Shown piece after piece: positions 23,501 through 33,373 of a DNA stretch of 64,000 nucleotides. The number at the start of each line of letters is the position of its first letter. Positions within the stretch are counted from its first letter, which is position 1. The DNA lies in NCBI RefSeq assembly GCF_905171765.1, contig NC_053392.1:408250565-408314564 (forward strand), written 5' to 3'. The DNA comes from Bufo bufo. Its lineage: Eukaryota; Chordata; Amphibia; Anura; Bufonidae. Below the pieces are notes generated by a model that was not told the DNA's origin, searched no databases, and worked only from the letters and a program-made list of their open reading frames with translations. Position numbers and translations under genes: made by a program.

Positions 23501-23799
23501 CCACAACAACCGGCACAACCAGTTAATATGGAACGTCTTAGCAGGAGGCAGCATTTGAACAACATGGTGGAACAGTACCTGTGCACACACGCCTACACGT
23601 ACTGACTGATGGTTCTGCCCCATTCAACTTCTGGGTCTCCAAATTGTCCACATGGCCTGAGCTTGCACTTTATGCCTTGGAGGGGGGCATTACAGACAAA
23701 CGCAGCCGCCTGTCCACAGCAAACGTGGACAAGCTCACGTTCATTAAAATGAACCAGGCTTGGATCCCACAAGACTTGTCTGTACCTTGTGCAGAATAG
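20542..23799 (+). pseudogene. hAT transposase (BED finger), copy 1, degraded
   Basis: Aligned with copies 2 and 3, the start codon is ATA (20542-20544) in place of ATG. In-frame stops are at 21028-21030 and 21802-21804, and a one-base loss near 22386 shifts the frame. Order: RG-rich N-terminus; acidic linker; BED zinc finger (CTLCHQS...MTRHLHAKH, about 21415-21500); catalytic-core region with TTDTWTSKHGQG (about 21960) and VVCDNGRNL (about 22322); VPTRWNST; and the C-terminal hAT dimerisation region (about 23660-23770). The LACPAASVLSERVFSTAG stretch is deleted, leaving YALEGGITDKRS. About 100 bp after 23330 have no counterpart in copy 2. Confidence 0.92.
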
Positions 23800-24200
23800 A
23801 CATGTATACAGGCCTTACCCAGTCATTGTGTCACCGCCAGTTCTGTGAGAAGGTCTGACAGACGTTCTTCTCTACCTCTTGTATGACGTTCTTTGTTTTG
23901 GTTTCACTTTGTCATCTCCTTTCCTTCTGCCAGGTGTCACTTATTTAGACTAATCGTCTTCCTTTATATTCCCTCCCATACTGCCTCACTTTGCGGTTTA
24001 TACTACTCCCTGGATGAAGTGTTCACTGCTGGAGGCTGCTGCTGCTGTTTGCTCAGATAAGTCTTTTCCTTTATTGTGTTTCCTTGCTGGCTTGATTCTA
24101 GGTGACCCTGACTCCGTCCGTATTAAGTGCAGGGTGTCCCCTCACTATTATAGGGTTTTCAGGTGTCACACAGTCTTAGGTACGTGGGCATGCAATCGTC
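23800..24200. other. Unidentified insert after hAT transposase
   Basis: The other hAT copies diverge from this one about 28 bases after the stop codon. From tgtgtcaccgccag (about 23827) onwards the sequence is CT-rich and unlike any other part of the window. It may be a truncated LTR (it starts TGTCACC, similar to the two solo LTRs) but no matching end is visible. Confidence 0.4.
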
Positions 24201-24334
24201 TAACATGGTTATAAGGGAAAATAATAGCATTCTGAATACAGAATGCATAGTACAATAGGGCTGGAGGGGTTAAAAAAAAAATATATAATTTAACTCACCT
24301 TAATATACTTGTTCGCGCAGCCGGCATCTCTTCT

Positions 24335-24860
24335 TGTCACGGAACCATGAACCAGACGTACAACAAGAGATAAGTGAAAATAAGAAGGCTTTATTGAAAA
24401 TAAAGCTGTAAAGCAAAAGTCCAAACGGATGGTGAAACCGAGCAGAGTCTTTGCGAAGCCAGAGGTCAGGAACCAGAAGGGTAGTCAGACGAAGCCAGGA
24501 TCAGGAACCAGCAGGGTAGTCAGACGAAGCCAGGATCAGGAACCAGCAGGGTAGTCAGACGAAGCCAGGATCAGGAACCAGCAGGGTAGTCAGACGAAGC
24601 CAGGATCAGGAACCAGAAGGGTAGTCAGACGAAGCCAGGATCAGGAACCAGAAGCAGCAGCAGTCTTAGAAGCATGTGAACACAAGAGGACCAAGCAAGG
24701 AACTGAAGCCACAGACCTCCTATATATATGAGCTAGGCATCCAGCTCCTCCCAGGGGAAGGAGGAGCCGCAGGGTGGAAGGCTACAAGAAACCCAGAAAC
24801 CAAGATGGCCGCCAGCACATGTCAAACGAAGGAGAGCAGCAAGCAGGTAAGACCATGACA
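24335..24860. mobile_element. Solo LTR 1 (526 bp)
   Basis: Starts TGTCACGG and ends CATGACA, within an exact 5 bp target duplication cttct (24330-24334 and 24861-24865). The foldback's other arm gives the unoccupied sequence, so the borders are firm. An AATAAA lies near 24400. No internal retroelement region is present, so LTR-LTR recombination has removed it. Same terminal signature as the LTR at 63330-63955. Confidence 0.9.
24471..24645. repeat. 35 bp minisatellite inside solo LTR
   Basis: Five complete units starting at 24471, 24506, 24541, 24576 and 24611, each beginning aaccag(a/c)agggtagtcag, plus a partial sixth. Units differ mainly at one a/c position. Confidence 0.95.
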
Positions 24861-25143
24861 CTTCTGTCTTCATCTGTGAGCAATAGGACCTTTGATGACG
24901 TCACTGCGTTCATCACATGGTCCATCACATGATCCATCACCATGGTGATGAATCATGGGATGAGCGTAGTGACGTCATCAAAGGTCCTATTGCTCACAGC
25001 ACAGATGAAGACAGAAGAGATGCCGGCTGCGCGAACAAGTGGATTAAGGTGAGTTAAATTATTTTTTTTTTTAACCCCTCCAGCCCTATTGTACTATGCA
25101 TTCTGTATTCAGAATGCTATTATTTTCCCTTATAACCATGTTA

Positions 25144-25464
25144 TAAGGGAAAATAATAATGATCGGGTCCCCATCCCGATTGTCACCTAGCAACCGTGCG
25201 TGAAAATCGCACTGCATCCGCACTTGCTTGCGGATGCTTGCGATTTTCACGCAACCCCATTCATTTCTATGGGGTCTGCGTTACGTGAAAAACACACAAA
25301 GAGGAGCATGCTGCGATTTTCACGCAACGCACAAGTGATGCGTGAAAGTCACTGCTCGTGTGCACAGCCCCATAGAAATGAATGGGTCAGGATTCAGTGC
25401 GGGTGCAATGCGATCAACTCACGCATCGCATCCGCGCGGAATACTCGCCTGTGTGAAAGGGGCC
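25144..25464. mobile_element. Palindromic MITE
   Basis: Internal inverted repeats: cttgcggatgcttgcgattttcac region and accccattcatttctatgggg against ccccatagaaatgaatgggt, ending tcgcctgtgtgaaaggggcc. No coding capacity. The left border is uncertain because it overlaps the ttataaggg end of the foldback. Confidence 0.55.
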
Positions 25465-25478
25465 TTAGGGTTTTAAAG
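25465..25478. other. Left target-site duplication of Penelope-like element
   Basis: ttagggttttaaag, 14 bases, repeated exactly at 34756-34769. It brackets the inverted partial copy and the full forward copy together, so both arrived as one insertion. Confidence 0.88.
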
Positions 25479-26240
25479 ACATGAAGAGAAGGAGCATCCC
25501 TCGGCGCAAGGAACCAACCAGAGGCGGACGATGAATCTTCAAGAGTTTTTATTGCAATCACACAACGCGTTTCGGGGAAAGGGTCCCCTTCATCAGGTGA
25601 AGAATATCGCATAGAGAGTGGACAAACATGCTGGATATATATACACAAAAAATGGTCACATGCAAACAAGGTCAGGGGGGAGGTGGGCGTCACCTCAGAG
25701 AAATCCCAAACTAGGAACAAAGTGATTGGTACATAAAATAAAGCAATTAAGTATACAGATGAACAAACTGACCCTTTGGGCTTACAGGCTGATTCATGAG
25801 TGTATTTATGAAACATTAACAAAAAGAAGCATCGCTTCTAGATGCAGCCCATGGCTGGGGAGGAGGAGCGGCATCAACCAGAGTCACATTATCGCAGTTC
25901 CGATCATGTGACTTGTGATGCAGTGCTTGTTGCTGGGTGACAGGACGCTAAGCAGCCGGCTTAGGAGGAGGCTCGGCATACTGAAGAATCCTGCGTCCTG
26001 CTGCCTTCGTGGTATGATCGGCGGCACTACAAAGGGAAGAGATGTGACGCCATACTCAACTAAAGATAGTAATATTAACAGAAAGATTAAGACGGATGAA
26101 TGGATAAATAAATAAATACATGAATGCATAAATATAAAGACAAAAGTCCAAGGTGCAGTCCAATGTGATTAATAATTTGAATGCAAAAGGAAGGGGCGAT
26201 CTAAAGGCAAATATCTAGGATATAGATTTAAAATCTGACA
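25479..26240 (-). repeat. Inverted Penelope-like pLTR/3' region
   Basis: Reverse complement of about 33755-34506, including pLTR sequence with the hammerhead-like core at about 25561-25598. It stops about 250 bases short of the full pLTR end. It joins, across the Tc1 insertion, with 27850-29060. Confidence 0.9.
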
Positions 26241-26242
26241 TA

Positions 26243-27847
26243 CACTGCTCAAAAAAATAAAGGGAACACTTAAACAACACAATGTAACTCCAAGTCAATC
26301 ACACTTCTGTGAAATTAAACTGTCCACTTAGGAAGCAACACTGAGTGACAATCAATTTCACATGCTGTTGTGCGAATGGGATAGACAACAGGTGGAAATT
26401 ATAGGCAATTAGCAAGACACCCCCAATAAATGAGTGGTTCTACAGGTGGTGACAACAGACCACTTCTCAGTTCCTATGCTTCCTGCCTGCCTATGCTTCC
26501 TGGCTTCCTGGCTGATGTTTTGGTCACTTTTGAATGCTGGCGGTGCTTTCACTCTAGTGGTAGCATGAGACGGAGTCTACAACCCACACAAGTGGCTCAG
26601 GTAGTGCAGCTTATCCAGGATGGCACATCAATGTGAGCTGTGGCAAGAAGGTTTGCTGTGTCTGTCAGCGTAGTGTCCAGAGCATGGAGGCGCTACCAGG
26701 AGACAGGCCAGTACATCAGGAGACGTGGAGGATGCCGTAGGAGGGCAACAACCCAGCAGCAGGACCGCTACCTCCACCTTTGTGCAAGGAGGAACAGGAG
26801 GAGCACTGCCAGAGCCCTGCAAAATGACCTCCAGCAGGCCACAAATGTGCATGTGTCTGCTCAAACGGTCAGAAACAGACTCCATGAGGGTGATATGAGG
26901 GCCCGACGTCCATAGTTGGGGGTTGTGCTTACAGCACAACACCATGCAGGACGTTTGGCATTTGCCAGAGAACACCAAGATTGGCAAATTCGCCACTGGT
27001 GCCCTGTGCTCTTCACAGATGAAAGCAGGTTCACACTGAGCACATGTGACAGACGTGACAGAGTCTGGAGACGCCGTGGAGAACGTTGTGCTGCCTGCAA
27101 CATTCTCCAGCATGACCGGTTTGGCATTGGGTCAGTAATGGTGTGGGGTGGCATTTCTTTGGAGGGCCGCACAGCCCTCCATGTGCTCGCCAGAGGTAGC
27201 CTGACTGCCATTAGGTACCGAGATGAGATCCTCAGACCCCTTTTGAGACCATATGCTGGTGCGGTTGACCCTGGGTTCCTCCTAATGCAAGACAATGCTA
27301 GACCTCATGTGGCTGGAGTGTGCCAGCAGTTCCTGCAAGATGAAGGCATTGATGCTATGGACTGGCCCGCCTGTTCCCCAGACCTGAATCCAATTGAGCA
27401 CATCTGGGACATCATGTCTCGCTCTATCCACCAACGTCACGTTGCACCACAGACTGTTCAGGAGTTGGCAGATGCTTTAGTCCAGTTCTGAGAGGAGATC
27501 CCTCAGGAGACCATCCGCCACCTCATCAGGAGCATGCACAGGCATTGTAGGGAGGTCATACAGGCACGTGGAGGCCACACACTACTGAGCCTCATTTTGA
27601 CTTGTTTTAAGGACATTACATCAAAGTTGGATCAGCCTGTAGTGTGTTTTTCCACTTTAATTTTGAGTGTGACTCCAAATCCAGACCTCCATGGGTTGAA
27701 AAATTTGATTTCCATTTTTTTATTTTTGTGTGATTTTGTTGTCAGCACATTCAACTATGTAAAGAACAAAGTATTTCAGAAGAATATTTAATTAACTCAG
27801 ATCTAGGATGTGTTATTTTTGTGTTCCCTTTATTTTTTTGAGCAGTG
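26243..27847 (+). mobile_element. Tc1-like element D, copy 2 (complete ends)
   Basis: 1605 bp with TIRs cactgctcaaaaaaataaagggaac and its complement. TA target duplication at 26241-26242 and 27848-27849. The unoccupied site (ctgacatatatatag) is visible in the forward Penelope copy near 33738-33755, which proves both borders. Confidence 0.95.
26565..27590 (+). pseudogene. Tc1-like transposase of element D, three nonsense codons
   Basis: Starts MRRSLQPTQ. One frame throughout with TGA at codon 24 (26634-26636, from CGA), TAG at 26913-26915 (from CAG) and TGA at 27489-27491 (from TGG); all are C-to-T type changes on one strand or the other. Near the C-terminus a two-base loss (about 27570) replaces GGHTHY. 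Catalytic D in FTDESRF, D in MQDNARPH and E in [11 protein letters not shown] are intact. It has no frameshift in the core, so it decayed mainly by point mutation. Confidence 0.92.
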
Positions 27848-27849
27848 TA

Positions 27850-29060
27850 TATATAGAAAATTAATTAATCACACAGAAGATTCCACAAAAAATCGCCATA
27901 AAATCGAATCGAATAGGTGATATCGGATCTGTCCATATGGGACTCTGTGTACATAATTCAATGATTGGTAAAAAGCTGACATACTAAATAGAAAATAATA
28001 ATAAATAATGAATAGTAGATACTACAGATTAAAGAGTAAATAATTAAATAATAAAGATAGAAATTCAAATATATAAATAGATAATTATGAACATGATTAA
28101 AACAACAATATTCATATATATAAATAGATAATTATCAACATGATTAAAACAACAATATTAATGATATAAAAAATCTATGATAAATAATCTATAATATTAG
28201 TGACGATAGTCATGTGACCCTAAAAATTTATTTCGAAAGCCTCATTCAGCCCGTTTGGATTGAGACAATCGAGTTTAAAAATCCAATACATTTCACGTTT
28301 GCGAAGGGTCTGAATGGCATTACGACAGCTGTCATTTGCCTGTTCGATGGGTGTGACCTTAAACCCGGAAAAGCACCCATCGTGATGTTCCGTCGCATGG
28401 CGGGATATACTGTGTTGTAAAAATTTCTTTTTTACATTAGATCTGTGCTTGTTAAGCCTATTCCGTAGGGTTTGGATGGTGCGACCTACATACTGTAGGC
28501 CGCATGAGCATTCCAACAGGTAAATGACATTCTGAGAGCCACAGCTGAGATGTTTTGGTATAAAAAAGGAATCTCCAGTAGATTTGCTACGAAAGGATGA
28601 TGTAGTGTTAATGGTCAAACAACACAAACACCTTGATAAATTACATTTATAACTCCCCAAAGGTCTTGAGACTAGATTGCTCACAGTCGGCTTCACACAC
28701 TGTGAGGGTAAGCGTCTAAGTCTACTGGGGGCCAAGACACTCTTAAGGGTTTGTGCCCTCCTAAAAGTTAGTCTGGGCTGACCGGGTAGCATTTGTCTCA
28801 GGTGTGGATCCCTTTTTAATATGTGCCAATGTCTGGACAAAACATCTCTAATAGCGTCATGATTGTTCCCATATGTCGTCAGAAAATTCATACAGAAGCG
28901 TTCATTGTCAGCATGTGTTTTTTTGCTCTTAGTTAGACACAGACTTTGGGATAGGCCCTTTGCTCTTTCATATGCAGCTTCGACTATCTTTGGGGGATAG
29001 CCCTTCTTCAGAAACCTATCACGAATGGTTTTGCTTTGGCAAATGAAGTCAAGTGAACAG
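27850..29060 (-). pseudogene. Inverted Penelope-like RT C-terminus and GIY-YIG
   Basis: Reverse complement of about 32520-33740. The open frame at 29080-28220 covers the last ~280 residues of the Penelope protein, including the GIY-YIG region and the native C-terminus (LNEAFEINF). The GIY-YIG consensus is slightly changed (CSCGLQYVGRT in place of CPCGLQYVGRT). It has no N-terminal RT core. Its junction with the forward pLTR lies at about 29054-29061 (gtgaacaggatccagc). Confidence 0.92.
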
Positions 29061-29061
29061 G

Positions 29062-29469
29062 ATCCAGCATGTTTGTCCACTCTCTATGCAATATTCTTCA
29101 CCTGATGAAGGGGACCTTTTCCCCGAAACGCGTTGTGTGATTGCAATAAAAACTCTTGAAGATTCATCGTCCGCCTCTGGTTGGTTCATTGCGCCGAGGG
29201 ATGCTCCTTCTCTTCATGTCATTTCAATCCTCTGTGTGGGCTTAGGCACGCTTATCCGAGGATATCTACATCCGTGGCTGCATACCAACCTTCACATTGG
29301 GGATTAAAATTATCTCCCACATGTCTACAATAGCGTTGTGCCTATAATTGCGCAACCCTGCAAGGTGAGCCTCCCAAATTGGAATTTAATCCGAATTTTC
29401 AAATGTTTTTACCCTATGGTGCGCCCTCTTTTCTGTTTATACAGTAAACAACTTGCCTCTATACGTATT
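29062..29469 (+). repeat. Left Penelope-like pLTR
   Basis: About 408 bp matching 34350-34755. It runs from atccagcatgtttgtcc to tatacgtatt. It contains a hammerhead-like core (29102-29139) and an aataaa (about 29146). It probably holds the promoter for ORF1, which starts 70 bases downstream. Confidence 0.88.
29102..29139 (+). ncRNA. Hammerhead-ribozyme-like core in left pLTR
   Basis: CTGATGA, a stem GGGG/CCCC, then GAAAC followed by gcgttgtg, which can close a short stem III. Hammerhead ribozymes are known in pLTRs of Penelope-like elements. Here the base at the cleavage position after stem III would be G, not the usual C/A/U, and stem I is not convincing, so activity is doubtful. Confidence 0.5.
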
Positions 29470-29540
29470 TCGTCGTCTGGTGATCCAGATCCTGTGGCTG
29501 CACGTAGAATTTGCGTTTGGAGAAAAAAAAAAAACTCACA

Positions 29541-31046
29541 ATGGATTATACCATCAATCGCCTAGAACAACGTGAACGTCTTGTGATTCAGGTTTCTGAC
29601 CCGGATGTGTTCACTAAGGTACTATCTCTCAGTAATAACGTCTACGAGGGCATTGACGAAAAATCTTTACTCTCGGTATTTCAGACACTAGAAAAATATA
29701 TGCTTAATGAAATCCAGCATGAACTTGATGCAACCTTCCTGGAGATATATCTGCAGGAGGGCCTTGTGCCCAGTGGTCTTCGTTTACATTTTAAAAATTC
29801 TTTTGTTGATGATATGGACTTCTGCAAGGAGTGGGATGAATACTTATTAGACTGTGCTAGAGGTCTAATAAAGCTTTTGATTAAGAAACGCAGGAACATG
29901 TGTTCCAACCTTGGAGGCCTTATTATGGATGTTTATCATAGAATCATCCATCTTAAGGAGCACCCAGCCTACATCAGGTTTGACCGCATGACCACAAGTA
30001 AGGTCTCTCTATATGAAAAAGATATTATAGATAAAAAAGCCAAAAAATTAATCAGGGATAGGACCAATTTTAGAACTAATAATATCAAATATTGGCTCAA
30101 GGACCCTCCCTACGTCAGACCTACCAATAGATCCCATGCTCCCATCCAGACCCAGGGTCATCACCCCGCACGTAATGGCTCCATCTCCTCCAAAGGATTC
30201 AAACCACCCTCACATGCCCATCATCATCAGGGATCCACTTTTTATAATAATTCCAGAAGGTCCAAACCATCCAAAAAAGATAGTAATATCTCGACTGGGC
30301 CTGATGAATCTGTATATGGCACCACCCCCATATTAGATTTACCAGTACCCAATAATGTTGCACATAGGATCCTTCCTATGGGCCCATTCCTTTCTCAGGA
30401 CCATTCCTCTCAGTCCATGAGCGTCTTGGACCACAAAAAAGTGGCCCCTTCCATAGCCTCCCTCCCATCTCCCACCAAATCATCAGGTTTGGGAAAAATG
30501 AGCATTCCTATGACCACCCCGTCTACCACATTTGATCCAGACATTACATCTAAATGTGGTCCACTAAATCTCCCTCCCACCTCTTTCTCTCCCCCTAAGA
30601 CATTTTCACAGGTCTCTCTCACTGACCAAAGTTCTCCACAATGCCCAGCAGTCCCTTTATCACCCACCTCCCCAATTGATTTAGAAGTGGATTCTCTCAT
30701 CACTGTACATGAAGTTTCATTAACCCAAAGTTCGGAAAATCTCAATACCAGCCCGTCAGGCCCAACGATTAATGCCGGGGACACCTCGATTGCCCTAGGA
30801 CTCATGGATCCGCTTGATAACGCCATGCAATCCTCCATTGGTCCTTTTTCTTCCTCATCCTCATCTTCCTCTTCTTCTTTTTTATCCCTACCTCCCATCT
30901 TAAACGCTATAACAGCCTACCTGGTACTAAAAGGCCCCAACACAGTGGCAATAACCAATTATTTTCACCCTTTAGGCCCAAGACCCACCAAAAGAAAAGA
31001 TATAGGAGAGGCTGCAGAGGGGGCAAAAGCAAAAAGGAGAATCTAG
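29541..31046 (+). CDS. Penelope-like ORF1 (N-terminal part of polyprotein)
   Basis: 501 codons from ATG at 29541, the first ATG after the pLTR. The open frame extends ten codons further upstream without an ATG. Residues 1-190 are helix-forming and charged (MDYTINRLEQRERL...). Residues 190-430 are rich in Pro, Ser and Thr, and a run of ten serines (about 430-445) precedes the frame change. No catalytic motif recognised; N-terminal extensions of this kind are known in some Penelope-like families. The last ~55 residues, after the heptamer at 30878, look less like a real protein than the overlapping -1 frame, which is basic (KRYRRGCRGGKSKK) and runs straight into ORF2. The functional product is therefore probably a fusion. 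Confidence 0.8.
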   Translation: MDYTINRLEQRERLVIQVSDPDVFTKVLSLSNNVYEGIDEKSLLSVFQTLEKYMLNEIQHELDATFLEIYLQEGLVPSGLRLHFKNSFVDDMDFCKEWDEYLLDCARGLIKLLIKKRRNMCSNLGGLIMDVYHRIIHLKEHPAYIRFDRMTTSKVSLYEKDIIDKKAKKLIRDRTNFRTNNIKYWLKDPPYVRPTNRSHAPIQTQGHHPARNGSISSKGFKPPSHAHHHQGSTFYNNSRRSKPSKKDSNISTGPDESVYGTTPILDLPVPNNVAHRILPMGPFLSQDHSSQSMSVLDHKKVAPSIASLPSPTKSSGLGKMSIPMTTPSTTFDPDITSKCGPLNLPPTSFSPPKTFSQVSLTDQSSPQCPAVPLSPTSPIDLEVDSLITVHEVSLTQSSENLNTSPSGPTINAGDTSIALGLMDPLDNAMQSSIGPFSSSSSSSSSSFLSLPPILNAITAYLVLKGPNTVAITNYFHPLGPRPTKRKDIGEAAEGAKAKRRI

Positions 31047-33373
31047 CCCCCAGTGCCCCCTTTCCACAGGAGGTCAAAATTTTTAATTTGTCCAAACACA
31101 TATTGTCCACTGAGGAAACATCTCTTTTATCCAAGGGCCTCTCTTTCTGTCCTTCTGCACCTACTAAAGGTTTCGACTTATTTATGGATCTACACCATTT
31201 CACCCGAGAATTAACCCTGAAAAGACATTTTGGGATTTTGGAAAAATCCTCTAGACCTAAGGTCAATGTGGAACTGGTGACGTCTCCAGATATTCAAGGC
31301 CAGGAATTTGTACATACAGGACTTAAACCACCATCTAAGTATTATTCTATGCAACATAAGGGGAATTTTATCGATACCTTTTATAATGTAGTCAAAGATG
31401 ATTTTCGGAAATTACACCAAAAACCAACTGTTAGTCAGAATCTTACAAAAAAGGAGAAAACGGCAGTCAAGCGCCTCCAGAATAATTTAGATATTGTTAT
31501 CCGCAGTGCGGATAAGGGAGGGGGGGTGGTAATTCAGGATAGGGAGACCTATACTAAGGAGGCACTCCGTATCCTATCCAATACAGAATATTATGTACCT
31601 CTAGTCACAGACCCCACTGAGTTACATATCTCAGAATTCAAAGATCTTATTGAATCAGCATCTCATACACTAGACAAAAAGGAGAAAGCATTCATCTTAG
31701 TATCGGATCCTGTCACAGCATTATTTTACCACCTACCTAAGATACATAAGGATATAAAGAATCCACCAGGGCGACCTATTATTTCAGGTGTTTCCTCCCT
31801 CACATGTAACCTCTCAAAGTATGTGGATGTCTTGCTACAGAAATATGTTACCACACTACCCTCCTATTTAAGGCATTCAACAGCTTTGATAGAGTCTATT
31901 AAAGATATTGAGTGGAGGAACACTTACAATTGGGTCACACTGGACGTGACTGCTCTGTATTCTAATATTCCCCATACCAAAGGAATTGAATGCATTAAGT
32001 GGTATTTGGATAATGACCCTCTATTACCGGCAGGACAAGCAGTCTTTCTACATGACTGCATTAGATTTATACTGACACACAACATATTCACCTTTGAGGA
32101 CTCCCTGTATCTGCAGATGAAGGGAACCGCAATGGGGACGAAATTTGCGCCCAGTTTCGCAAACCTTTTTATGGGGCGTTTTGAGGATCAGTTCATCTAT
32201 GGCTCTAGGTATTGGACTGACAACATTGTCTTCTATCGTAGATACATAGATGACCTGATCCTCATATGGAATGGTGATGATGCCTCGATTTCCTCCTTTT
32301 TTGAGGAGATGAGGTCCACGAATTGGGGAATAAATCTGATAGGGACATCTAATCGTGTCAAGATAGAATACCTTGATTTAGAACTGGAAGCCAGCGGGAA
32401 GGTCATCATCACACGCACCTTTTTTAAAAGGGTTGACTGCAATAGCTATTTAGACTATTCCAGCACCCACTATAAGAAATGGAAGGTGAATATTCCGTTT
32501 AGTCAGTTCAAAAGAGTCAGACGAAACTGTTCCCTTGATAAGGACTTCATTTGCCAAAGCAAAACCATTCGTGATAGGTTTCTGAAGAAGGGCTATCCCC
32601 CAAAGATAGTCGAAGCTGCATATGAAAGAGCAAAGGGCCTATCCCAAAGTCTGTGTCTAACTAAGAGCAAAAAAACACATGCTGACAATGAACGCTTCTG
32701 TATGAATTTTCTGACGACATATGGGAACAATCATGACGCTATTAAAGATGTTTTGTCCAGACATTGGCACATATTAAAAAGGGATCCACACCTGAGACAA
32801 ATGCTACCCGGTCAGCCCAGACTAACTTTTAGGAGGGCACAAACCCTTAAGAGTGTCTTGGCCCCCAGTAGACTTAGACGCTTACCCTCACAGTGTGTGA
32901 AGCCGACTGTGAGCAATCTAGTTTCAAGACCTTTGGGGAGTTATAAATGTAATTTATCAAGGTATTTGTGTTGTTTGACCATTAACACTACATCATCCTT
33001 TCGTAGCAAATCTACTGGAGATTCCTTTTTTATAAAAAACCATCTCAGCTGTGGCTCTCAGAATGTCATTTACCTGTTGGAATGCCCATGCGGCCTACAG
33101 TATGTAGGTCGCACCATCCAAACCCTACGGAATAGGCTTAACAAGCACAGATCTAATGTAAAAAAGAAATTTTTACAACACAGTATATCCCGCCATGCGA
33201 CGGAACATCACGATGGGTGCTTTTCCGGGTTTAAGGTCACACCCATCGAACAGGCAAATGACAGCTGTCGTAATGCCATTCAGACCCTTCGCAAACGTGA
33301 AATGTATTGGATTTTTAAACTCGATTGTCTTCATCCAAACGGGCTGAATGAGGCTTTCGAAATAAATTTTTAG
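30821..33373 (+). CDS. Penelope-like ORF2: reverse transcriptase and GIY-YIG endonuclease
   Basis: Open from 30821 to TAG at 33371-33373. There is no N-terminal ATG, so it is likely read by frameshift from ORF1; the first 226 bases overlap ORF1. Counting from 31088: SADKGGGVVIQ near residue 138, LPKIHKD..PPGRPIISG near 216-235, motif A TLDVTALYSNI near 283, GTAMGTKFAPSFANL near 347, catalytic YIDDLILIW near 385, and GIY-YIG (VIYLLECPCGLQYVGRT) at about 658-674 followed by LRNRLNKH. A Cys-rich stretch (CNLSRYLCC) lies just before it. The protein nicks target DNA and primes reverse transcription. All key residues seen are present. Total with ORF1 would be about 1,277 residues. Confidence 0.93.
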   Translation, partial: RHAILHWSFFFLILIFLFFFFIPTSHLKRYNSLPGTKRPQHSGNNQLFSPFRPKTHQKKRYRRGCRGGKSKKENLAPSAPFPQEVKIFNLSKHILSTEETSLLSKGLSFCPSAPTKGFDLFMDLHHFTRELTLKRHFGILEKSSRPKVNVELVTSPDIQGQEFVHTGLKPPSKYYSMQHKGNFIDTFYNVVKDDFRKLHQKPTVSQNLTKKEKTAVKRLQNNLDIVIRSADKGGGVVIQDRETYTKEALRILSNTEYYVPLVTDPTELHISEFKDLIESASHTLDKKEKAFILVSDPVTALFYHLPKIHKDIKNPPGRPIISGVSSLTCNLSKYVDVLLQKYVTTLPSYLRHSTALIESIKDIEWRNTYNWVTLDVTALYSNIPHTKGIECIKWYLDNDPLLPAGQAVFLHDCIRFILTHNIFTFEDSLYLQMKGTAMGTKFAPSFANLFMGRFEDQFIYGSRYWTDNIVFYRRYIDDLILIWNGDDASISSFFEEMRSTNWGINLIGTSNRVKIEYLDLELEASGKVIITRTFFKRVDCNSYLDYSSTHYKKWKVNIPFSQFKRVRRNCSLDKDFICQSKTIRDRFLKKGYPPKIVEAAYERAKGLSQSLCLTKSKKTHADNERFCMNFLTTYGNNHDAIKDVLSRHWHILKRDPHLRQMLPGQPRLTFRRAQTLKSVLAPSRLRRLPSQCVKPTVSNLVSRPLGSYKCNLSRYLCCLTINTTSSFRSKSTGDSFFIKNHLSCGSQNVIYLLECPCGLQYVGRTIQTLRNRLNKHRSNVKKKFLQHSISRHATEHHDGCFSGFKVTPIEQANDSCRNAIQTLRKREMYWIFKLDCLHPNGLNEAFEINF
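30878..30884 (+). promoter_or_regulatory. Candidate -1 frameshift site U UUU UUA
   Basis: TTTTTTA is positioned so that ORF1 reads TCT TTT TTA. Slippage by one base backwards enters the ORF2 frame, which is open from 30821 and has no early ATG. I see no clear pseudoknot downstream. The alternative is a one-base loss in this T run in an element that once had a single frame. Confidence 0.5.

Larger units (their letters stand above)
24201..25143. mobile_element. Long foldback element hit by a solo LTR
   Basis: Left arm from taacatggttataaggg (24201) and right arm to cccttataaccatgtta (25143) are near-perfect reverse complements over about 200 bp, with a centre near atcaccatggtgat (about 24935-24950). 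The left arm is interrupted by a 526 bp solo LTR plus its duplication. Without it the element is about 410 bp. No coding capacity; target duplication not resolved because the next element also begins ttataagggaaaataat. Confidence 0.85.

Noticed and set aside
30410..30898. 162-codon minus-strand frame
   Set aside because: Shadow of the Ser/Pro-rich part of Penelope ORF1.
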